A stretch of 64,000 nt of DNA from Septoria linicola. Taxonomy: Eukaryota > Ascomycota > Dothideomycetes > Mycosphaerellales > Mycosphaerellaceae. Of this stretch, positions 55,514-64,000 are shown piece after piece. Made by a program: the position numbers and the translations under genes. The notes beneath the pieces were generated by a model. It had not been told where the DNA came from and ran no database searches. It saw only the letters and a program-made list of their open reading frames with translations. Every line of letters begins with the position of its first letter. The first letter of the stretch is position 1. The stretch is from NCBI GenBank assembly GCA_024114885.1, contig CP099424.1, positions 2,046,001 through 2,110,000 of the forward strand. The letters are read 5' to 3'.

Positions 55514-56265
55514 CGTGAATAGTATATTGTGTGTAGAGAATGAGGAAGAGGAGGACGAAGTGACCTCGACCTAAGGATAGACCAGCCTAGTCCAGGGACG
55601 CCGAAACAGATTCCGCGCGAGTCCCAATTGCACGTCGGGCTGACGTACTCGGCCTGGGAGGTGTCGAGGTGTCGGTTAGGAGACGACGAATGCTGTGCGA
55701 CGGTTATATCACTCGCGGTGGTTGTGAGGGAATGAGAGAAGAAGAGAAAGGAGAGGCTATGGTTGACTGATCCGTCTAACAGAAAAATGAGTAGCAACTG
55801 CCACACATCTACTACACGAACATGTCACGCCAGCGATCATTCTGGGGTCATCAGCTTCAGGGGATTTCTTGGCCTCGGCAACGGGAGGAAGATTGCCAAT
55901 GAATTGTGGATGGCTTCAAGCCTTCGCGGTTGCTCGGCGGTATTTCATTATTATGGCATTGCTGTCCGATAGATAGCGCGCCAACACCAAGAGCACAGAG
56001 CAGAAGTTGGCGACAGTCATCAAAAAGAGCCAGACGCAAGGACTGGAGAACATGGTCTCACGGCAGTGTAGAAAGACGGGAGTGAAGGCTTCAACGCTGC
56101 TGCCTTGTGACGGCCTTAGCCGCGTTTCCGTTCCTTCCTAGGGTTGTAGGGTTGTGCTGATAATTCCCTCTTCGAACATCAACAACATACATTCGCACTG
56201 TGGATCTCCAACACTGCGCTCGTCGTGCATGTAAGCTGTCCCAGGCGCGGTATAGTGTTGCAGAC
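55514..56265. other. Intergenic between divergent genes
   Basis: About 750 bp; no supported frame. Confidence 0.4.
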
Positions 56266-58824
56266 ATGGCCAAGGCGTATGCCGCGACAGCGCCTGGCAA
56301 GCCGACGGTTGCGCCTGCACAAACAACTCGTCGCACAACGCGAAGCCAAAGCGCGGAACCACAAGAAGCTGCGAAATTACGTGTCGCGTCTACGAAAAGA
56401 AACTCCGCTGAGCCGCCGACCATCCCCAAGAAAGGTGGCCGCAACATGAAAGCAAAGAGTGCAATTGAAGGTATGTGTTTGTTGTTATGATGGTCTCCAG
56501 GCGACGCTAGCCGTTTAGGGTTACCGCCAAGTCTGGTTCACTAATGCCACCTAGATCTTCCAACTGTGGACGAGAATGCATTCGACGAGGAAAACGAGGG
56601 CGGCGAAGACGTCGATGCTCGGCTTGCAGAGCAACTCAACGCACAGGAAAACGATGCATCGCCTCGCCGGATATCTTCCGGCTCAGTCTTCTCAGGCACG
56701 ACTGCGAAGACCTCCTTCTCACAAGACGAAATCAGCAAGCTCGACCACGAAGTGATTTGTGAAGTGCTGCCCGATCTCTTTACTGCCTCGGAAAAATTAA
56801 CACAGCTCCTCATGCCCAATGGAGTCAGCACGCCTCCACAGACCTGGAAGGAGATCAAGCTCACGGGATCGAGGCTGAACAAGCTGTACTCTGCGCGCTG
56901 GGACTCTCTACGAATACACAAGCCAAATCTGACGAGTGTCGAATATGTCGATCCGAGCTACATCTTGCGAGCGCTGCTGAATGTGCAGTCTGTGGCAGAT
57001 GTACAGTCTGCTGCATGGCGGCCGGACGATGTCTTACATAGGATCAACATCTCGCTCATGCTTCGTGCTGTTCTTATGCAATGCGACCCATTCGAATGGA
57101 CAGAAGAAGCGACGGGTGCTTTGGAAAATCTTGACATGGCGTTCCCAGCCTGTATCGCCGGAAGCGAGTTTTCGTTTGCAGCGCTTGAACTTTGGCTCGA
57201 TCTAGCTGCTCAAGTGGCTATACATCGAATAGAATCAGCTTCTTTGACCGATCCAGACTTCTCTGCACTTGAGGAGGTCGACAATGTCTTCTTCGATAGC
57301 GACAACGAGTTTAAGCACGCAAAGAGCCTTGGAATTCTTACAGCTAGTCAAGAAGATCACGACCGCGCGCTGGAGATGGTAAAGCAGCTCGTCGTTGTGC
57401 TGAAAGCGCCTTTCGAACAGGGCGATGGAACGGGTGTGACCGCCTCGAACGGGTACCTAAAGGCACAATTCCGATGGGATGACTTCAAGTCCCACGCGCT
57501 GAAGTATTGTGAGACTCGCGTTGCGGAACTTGATCGACGGATCCAGTCTGCTGGAGGAGCAAGGTCAATCGTCGATGGACTGCAGCAGGAAGCAGATCGT
57601 CGTGCTCACGAGAAGAAGGCTGAGCAGATGATGCAGAGCTACACGAAGACCGGCACAACACCAAGACAAAGTTTGGGCAGCAGATCTGCTATCGCTAAGC
57701 TGAAAGAGCGCGAGAAGCAGATGGCCGCGAAAGCACCTGTGCCCGCGCCTACTTTCACTGCGCCCGTCGCACAGATGACTGCGCCAAACAACATACCTCA
57801 GCAGGAGGATGTCATTACACAAGACTTTGCGACCTATCAGCCAACCGAGACAGTACAGATTAGTGAGGAGCCGCAGCCCGAGGTGCCGTCCACCGCTCAA
57901 CAAGCACTTGCCAGATTCTCAGCCACCCAGAAGCAGAATGCACGCAAAGCAAAAGCTCGCCTCATAGATCGCCAAGAGAATGCTGTACGCATCTCAAGTG
58001 ACATGTATGAAGAATCCCAGGCTCCTGTTGCATCTAACAAGCGCACGCGTAGGCAGATGGAAGAAGAGGAGGATGATGTGCCTGACGAGTTTGAGCCTAC
58101 GCAAGATGACGGTTTCGAGAACGATAGCAGAACACATACACATGCTGCGCAAAGACGCGCAGAAGTCGCCTTTCCGCAGAGACCACCTCGACGCTCTCCA
58201 ACGTTGGAGGCCCGAAGCAGTCCTGTTGCCGGTCCGTCCACATTGACAGCTTCTGCGGCCGCACAACCAAGTCCTTCGAAACGACAACGGAAGAATCCTG
58301 GCTCGGCTATTCCACCTCCGCGGGCGCGGCTGGATCCCGAGGATGGCGAAGCCCCCTCAGCCGAATTCTACAAACGTGCGAAGCAAGATGCCAAGTACAA
58401 TCGTGTGCTGTCAACTCAAGAACGACCGATACAGTCTCGTGTGCCATGGAGTGATGCTGAAGAAATGGCGCTGATCGATCTCATCGTTGAACATGTGGGA
58501 GATGATGAGAGCATCAGCTACTCCAGTCTTAAGGCCATCGACAGAAGCTTGGAGGAGAATGGTGAAGCGATGTTGTCCATCCGAAGCGCCGAAGACATTC
58601 GCTTCAAAGCCAGGAATATGAAACTCACGCTCCTGCTGGCGGACCGAAAGCTGCCCAAGAATTGGGACAAAGTCATGCTCGACAAAAAAGCGCAGGACAA
58701 GTTACGATCGCGTGGAATCATCTATGAGCAGCCTCGTGTCCGAGCTGTCAGGCGCACGCAAGAAGATGAGAGCACTCCAGCGCCGAGCGATCGCGTGCAG
58801 TATCAGGTTGGAGGTCGTATCTGA
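56266..58824 (+). CDS. Telobox-like Myb protein (Taz1/Tbf1-type candidate)
   Basis: Two exons, 56266-56470 and 56555-58824, with a phase-1 intron of 84 nt (GTATGT...CTAG), giving 824 residues. The N-terminus is basic and polar. Residues about 115-300 form a helical domain (LDHEVICEVLPDLFTASEKL, then NISLMLRAVLMQCDPFEW), possibly TRFH-like. A disordered middle follows. Near the end, residues 698-760, is a Myb/SANT-like domain: VPWSDAEEMALIDLIVEHVG, then EDIRFKARNMKL at about 748, which aligns with the telobox VDLKDKWRN. Family knowledge: telobox Myb domains in Taz1, Tbf1 and TRF bind telomeric or related repeats. The telomere link is inference; the Myb part looks divergent. KRTRRQ may serve as a nuclear localisation signal. 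Confidence 0.6.
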
Positions 58825-60131
58825 ACCATATCTGCGCTGCGCTCGTGGAAAAAGGTATTCATGGTTGAACGCTCGGATTATGCGAGTTGCTGCAGCTATT
58901 TCGTATTACGCTTCCTCTTCATGTTTTTACAGCCAAGCTCATAATTGCCAGACTGATCATGTAATATGTAGATGACATGACCCGCAGACACAGCATCGTG
59001 ATGGAAGTATGATAGGCAGATTCAGGGAGCGAATGGCACCAAACATTGCAACACCGTGCGCACAGACATCAGGATCCCGAGACTTCTCAGACTGCTGCCG
59101 CAGTGGTCTCACCCGGCCGAAGGCCGGCCCAACGAAACAAAGCAGATGAACTCTTTGTTCAAAAGTTAGGCGAAAACGCGTTGCTGGCGGCAATCGATGA
59201 TTCTCGTTCGTCTTCTTGCGAATCAGTCACTTTCACCGCAACCACATATACGCACAGCGCACAAGAAACCTTTCCCGAGAAGAACATTGGATCCCAATCT
59301 ACTATACGAAAAGACAAATCGACGAATCCGAATACACTTATGGCTACACTCAATGCTCGATGAGTCGAAAGCTTCCTACAAGTATTCTGTCGCAGTTATC
59401 CACAGCCTCTCTACATTCCTCACGGGCACTGCACCGATCATGAGCCGCTGCGGTTCGTGGAGCCAGAAGATCGCTATCAGCTTCGACTTCATCTCCGCTC
59501 TAGGTCCGACACGCAACATCTCCAAAACAGCTGGCGTGAATGTCTGGCACACAGAGTTCGCATATCATGCGAGCAGACCTATGTTTGGGCTGTCTCCGCT
59601 GAGTGGTGCCGATCGTGGAGCTGAGAAGAGTTCTGGTCCAGGTCAGTGACAACTTCCACCTCGGAAAGCGATACTTCCTCTGCTTGAAATCTGAGGGGAT
59701 CCAGCTCTCTATCGAGAAGTCAGCTTGGGAGAAGTCCTGACTCCGGACCATGTCCCTGCACTACGCAGCTGCAGGCAGTTGCAGCATAGATTGGCAACAC
59801 ACAACCACTCGGAGTGCAATCAATATACTGGCCGCTACAAGCTCAAGACAGCCATCTTGGCAAGCAGCGCTCACTGCTTTGCTTATAATCTACACCAAGA
59901 CTCTATACGTACCGCGCGCTCACACGCGTGAAGCGCGACGCCAAGGTGGTGAACAGGACTTCACTCGCCGGGACCACGGAAGCTAGTCACTAGCGCCGTT
60001 CGTGCTTGTTACTTGCTTCACGAACTCGAGTTCGACAACCTCGACAAAACAAACACCTTCCACCAGCGCATACATAATCAAAACGCCTTACATATAACAA
60101 TACACCCTCAAACACTGTCATCACTGTCAAC
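58825..60131. other. Gene-poor stretch with one unresolved frame
   Basis: About 1.3 kb. Around 59300-59740 several plus-strand frames look coding in turn (for example FHLGKRYFLCLKSEGIQLSI), but no start, splice pattern or family could be assigned. It could be an eroded gene. Confidence 0.35.
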
Positions 60132-60649
60132 ATGGGCATCTGCATCGCCTGCGGCAAGAGCTGCCCACCACACCGCTTCGCGGGTCGGCCATGCGACTCG
60201 CACGCGAACAATGTGTGCTGCGATTGCTGGAAGAAACATCTCTACATCGAGGTCATCATTAACAAGACTACCGCCATCACTTGCGCCCAGTGCAACAAGA
60301 TGATCGACGAAGCTCAGTTTAAGGAGGGAGCAAAGGTGACGCAGGAGTAGTAAGTCCCACCTAAGCCATCCAAAGCCCAAAAGCTTCCAGATCTGACAGT
60401 ATACTCAGCTTCGTCACCCTCAAAGCCGTCGCAGTCACTCTCGATGGTGCTCCAGATCAAGCAGATGCTGCCAAGGCTGTCAAGTCCAGCATGAAAGAGA
60501 ATACCATCGATGGCGACCAGCAACAGCGCGGAGTCAGAAAGATGGCAAAGAGGGACAAGATCAAGGAGGACGACTTTGTGTACGTGGACAAGGACGACGT
60601 CAGCGTCGATCAGGACGACTGGCAGGTGATTGGGAAAGACGACCTGTAG
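60132..60649 (+). CDS. Small RING-like zinc protein, paralogue A
   Basis: Two exons, 60132-60349 and 60409-60649, with a 59-nt GTAAGT...CTCAG intron (phase 2), giving 152 residues. The N-terminal 55 residues hold zinc-ligand candidates: C4-x2-C7, H14 in PPHRF, C21-x2-H24, C29/C30-x-C32 and C51-x2-C54. This has RING/IBR-like spacing, but no member of a known class is recognised. The rest is Lys/Asp-rich and ends with an acidic FVYVDKDDVSVDQDDWQVIG stretch. The start MGICIACG has a good context. Its convergent neighbour on the minus strand carries the same ligand pattern and the same end. Cytoplasmic or nuclear; function unknown. Confidence 0.65.
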
Positions 60650-60909
60650 TGGAGGTGGCAAAGAAACGCAAGACGGTGGACGTGCATGGCAAGGATGACT
60701 CGAATGAATTGTGCTTCTTCTTACATTAGAGAGGAGAGCACGTAGCTCAGAAGCTGCAAGTTGTTTAAAGTCAGCATTAGGAAACGCAGGAAAGGCGGGA
60801 AAAACAGAATGGAATGAGCTATAACGCTGCCCCGCTATCGCGAAAAGGCAGCAATGCGTAGGCTCTGGTTTGACTTTCTGCTGTAGCCAGACTCGAATTC
60901 AATTCACAA

Positions 60910-61338
60910 TCACATCATAACACATTTCCTACCCTTCTCCTCCTCCTCGTCCTTCTCCATCATTTCCCACTCCTCCTCTGTATCCTCCTTCTCTACCAGC
61001 ACGAATCCATCCACCTCTTCCTCTCCCGAGTGCTCGTCTTTGTCGACGATGTTAATCATTGATTTTGTGCGCTTGACCACTGTCTTCTTGATGGGGAGTG
61101 ACTCCTTCTTGGCGGGTTGTCTGTTCTTATGTTAGCTACATGCCAGGTAAGTGCGAGTATGTTAATCGAGTACTGACTTTGTGACCTCGAGTCCGAGGAT
61201 CTGCTTGCACTCTACACAGCTAACACGCTTCGCGTCTTTGCAACACTCGCTGCAGATTTGTTTCCTGTGCAAGGCACATGTTGGCTTCACGAATTTGTGT
61301 GGTGGCAAGTCTGCCTTGCAGCTGATGCATCGAGTCAT
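60910..61338 (-). CDS. Small RING-like zinc protein, paralogue B
   Basis: Two exons, 61178-61338 and 60910-61120, with a 57-nt intron (phase 2, GTCAGT...ACAG), giving 123 residues; the short exons hide this gene from ORF length alone. The ligand pattern repeats paralogue A exactly: C4, C7, PPH14KF, C21-x2-H24, C29-x2-C32 and then C41-x2-C44. The charged middle (KQPAKKESLPIKKTVVKRTK) differs, but the acidic end GFVLVEKEDTEEEWEMMEKD mirrors that of A. The two genes are tail to tail, 260 bp between stop codons. No family is recognised. Confidence 0.65.
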
Positions 61339-61620
61339 CTTTGCGGTGTTTGTGATGTTGTATGTTGTTTGAGTTAAGAGTCTGTTTGACTCGAGGGGCA
61401 GAAGAAGTCAAGAGGGGCGCTAGCGTAGGACTACTGCAAAGCACGGACGTCTAGATGAATAGCAAACGCGTACTTCGACTTATCCTGGCGCAGATGCAGT
61501 GTTCAGCCGAACACCTCTGCTAGAGCAATGCTAAGGGATCTTATGAATGGGCAGAAATGCTTACTGCGGCTTTAGTAGTGCGCTGCGCAGAGAGATCTCA
61601 ATACTGTTCTGATGCCTGCA
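61339..61620. other. Intergenic, no gene seen
   Basis: Promoter of paralogue B and 3' flank of ARP9, under 300 bp. Confidence 0.4.
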
Positions 61621-63603
61621 CTACATTCGTACATCATGTATGCCGCTCGGACCTTGATCATTATAGTCCGTCCGCGTCATATAGCCTTTGCTTGCACCAC
61701 CATCAACGATGAACAGTAGTTTCCCTGCCACTTGTGCTCCCAGGAATGTGGCCTCCTCATAACCAACCTCTTTCCACTCTGGAAAGTACTCTGGGATCTT
61801 CGCGGTCTTGATACTCGTTGGTGTCTGCCCGTGTCCGCTGGAGTGCATTCCTTGGGGCATGGGTGAATGGCCCAACGCAGATTGTGAAGGATGTAGCTGA
61901 GGGTTCTGCGCTGTCAGGGCTGCATGCAGAAGTGGGTTCACCCCTCCGTGCTGAGATTGCTGGCCCGGCTGTGGTGTGTTGGCGCCTGTTGCGATGGGCG
62001 TTGAGAAGTTTGAGGGCAGCTCTGATGTGAATATCGTGGCCGATGAAGGCGAGATGATATACTTGGCCTGCAATGTCGAAATCAGAGCTTCCTTAAAGCC
62101 TCGTACTTTCGATCCGTTGCCCAGAATGATCAGTGAATCCCAGAGCTCGCTACGCTTGCCGATCTCGCCGCAAGAAAGAACCGTGCGATGTATGGCATCG
62201 GCGAGTCGATCGAGAATGCCACCCGATGCTGCTTGGAAGCGCTCAGGGCCGACCTCGATCTCTCGTCGTAGACCGCCCGTAGGCGTATTCTCCGTAGTTC
62301 CATCCTGCTTATCAAATCCTGCATCCGCCGGCTTGTCTGAGATAGCAGATTGAGGCTCCGGCGTCTTCTGCCTCTGTTTATGGTTATCGTCCAAAGCGGT
62401 CTGCATATCGACTAATTCTTGCGTGCTCTTGCCGGCCTTCTTCATTGCGTCGTGCAGCGCAAAGTCCTCGTAGACAAATGTGTTTCGAGGTCGTTTTGCA
62501 TTGGGTAGTCTCGCAGGCTTGTTTGCCTGCTGTTGTGCTTCACTTGGTTTCCTCTGCTTTGCGGCCGCCTTTTCCTGCTTCTCCTTCTCTTTTTGCGCGA
62601 GGTACTCGCTCATGTTCCCGCTCGTTACAATACTTGCAACATCCAATACACCCTCCTCGTCCTCCAGCTTCTTCTCCTCGCCCACTTGCGTGTCAGGTCC
62701 TGGTCCAAGCGGCTGGTCTCCAGCGATAGATGGCTTTCTCGGCCCAGGCGCAGCGCCAGCAGCCCCCGTAGAAGCTGCAGCGGCAGGATTTGTTGCGCCT
62801 GCTTCAGCATCTGGCAGCTCGATATCTGCTGCAAGGATCTCGCAGATTGGGCTGCGCTTGAGCTGTTCGCAGACATCCCGGTTGAAGCCTTTCCTCCCAG
62901 CCAGCAGCTCGACTAGTCTATCCGTCATCGCATTCCCACCGCAGTCCGGCACAGCAATCCCTCGCCCTACGTCCTGCAGCATAAAGTCCACGACGCAGCT
63001 CACGTCTGCCTTATTCAGACCAACATCCACCACAGTCGCAGTCGGAATGCCATAAGCGTAAGTCGTGGCGACCGCAGAATCCATCATCGCTAGAGCAGGC
63101 GTCTTAAACTTCTCAAAGATGAATTGCGCGACCTTTTCATACTCCTTGTGCGTCCACGTCGGCTCAGCTATGAGCAGGATTGGTGTGTGAAATGGAGGAT
63201 TGACAGTATTGTAGACATGATCCAGCAGAGCGTAGAAGCAGGGCCAGTCCACAATGCTGCCGTTCTGTATAGGCCAGATCGCACCTTCCTCTGAAATGCG
63301 ATCCTCTTCCCATTCCGGCGACTCGGGCTTCGACTCGCCATTCGTGGGTCCATTTTCAGTCGATTGGACTGCCTTTTCTTTCTTGCGAATCTTGATTGGC
63401 TCGTACTCGCCTTTCTGCTCACCAGGAAACATGCGCGATCGGAGTCGGTAACGTGCTGGCGTGAAGGATTCGGGCAGACCAAGTTGCGCCAGAGTGGTTT
63501 GCGACCCCGGAGCGATTATCTAGGCATTCACATTAGTGATCACCCATACAGAATTTCCTGCTCTACAACATACGAAGATCTGATCATCGCGAAATGGCGG
63601 CAT
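61621..63603 (-). CDS. ARP9: Actin-related protein Arp9 (SWI/SNF and RSC)
   Basis: Two exons, 63574-63603 and 61621-63519, with a 54-nt GTATGT...CCTAG intron, giving 642 residues. The ten-residue first exon MPPFRDDQIF joins to IIAPGSQTTLAQLGLP, matching the start of fungal Arp9. Actin-fold parts follow: RYRLRSRMFPGEQKG, LLIAEPTWTHKEYEKVAQFIFEKFKTPAL, TVVDVGLNKADVSCVVD, and near the end SLIILGNGSKVRGFKEALIS and IVDGGASKGYMTRTDYNDQG. A long Ala/Gln/Lys-rich insert in the middle is typical. Arp9 pairs with Arp7 (Arp42 in S. pombe) in SWI/SNF and RSC remodellers in the nucleus and does not hydrolyse ATP itself. Confidence 0.88.
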
Positions 63604-64000
63604 GCTGGGCAATGCCTATTCGCGTTCGTGCGCGATTGTCTGAACAAAAGACAATCCGACAATATCACGTCTGCTGCGCAATAGCAAGTGCCTGGCAGAC
63701 CTTCTGCAGAGCCCAGGCGACTCTGACAACACGTTTCAATGGTATGCGCAGGGTACGAGGTGGGAGTGGAAGTGATTTTGATGCTGGATCGTGAAGCTAC
63801 GCGACGAGTTGGACTTGAGACGCGATCCCACATCCCAGCGCAGGAACAGCTTTCTATCCGGCTTGGCACTTCTCGGCCGGTGTCCTGGATCACATCACGC
63901 TTCTCTTCAGGGAGACCTTGGAGAGACTATAGAGGTTTCTTACGATGGAGTGCATCCTCGTGAGAGCTGGCAGACAGCCAATGGCGGTCAACGATCATGT
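63604..64000. other. Upstream region of ARP9 at window end
   Basis: No supported frame; the plus-strand frame at 63739-63963 has no recognisable domain. Confidence 0.35.

Overview
The window is nuclear DNA of a filamentous ascomycete, most likely a Dothideomycete close to the Mycosphaerellaceae. Introns are about 48-60 nt with GTRNGT donors and CTAAY branch points. The gene families are typical fungal ones: HET, S53 peptidase, AA16 LPMO, Rds1, telobox Myb and an aba3-type terpene synthase. There is no operon structure, and no tRNA, rRNA or CRISPR array was seen. The order-level placement is inference.

0-16 kb carries mostly intact genes: a Nudix-fold-like protein, a conserved fungal protein divergent from a MYND-SET protein, a secreted AA16 copper oxygenase, an F-box protein, a HET-domain protein, the NC2-beta (Dr1) corepressor with a GC-AG intron, an Irc24-like reductase and a secreted metallophosphatase.

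16-24 kb is a decaying accessory block. It holds a broken membrane-protein gene, a small secreted basic protein and a cytochrome P450 pseudogene, followed by an intact Rds1 ferritin-like gene. 25-31 kb holds a presumed mitochondrial protein, a vacuolar cation/H+ exchanger (VCX1 type) and a small membrane protein.

31-45 kb is again accessory: a broken CocE/NonD hydrolase, a GNAT acetyltransferase, an S53 sedolisin, a GPI-protein gene with an apparent 4-bp slippage frameshift, an aba3-like terpene synthase, a HET relic and a zinc-finger protein, then about 2.8 kb without a recognisable gene.

45-64 kb is mainly housekeeping: a coiled-coil protein with an apparent frameshift and a decayed duplicate of its 3' end, the divergent ribosome-biogenesis pair RRP3/SSF1, a noncoding stretch with a degenerate repeat family, GDT1, a telobox-type Myb protein, two tail-to-tail paralogous small zinc proteins, and ARP9. 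Functional links within the window: RRP3 with SSF1 (ribosome assembly), VCX1 with GDT1 (Ca2+/Mn2+ homeostasis), and Dr1, ARP9 and the MYND-SET protein (transcription and chromatin). The lesion-bearing loci cluster in the two accessory blocks beside conserved genes.
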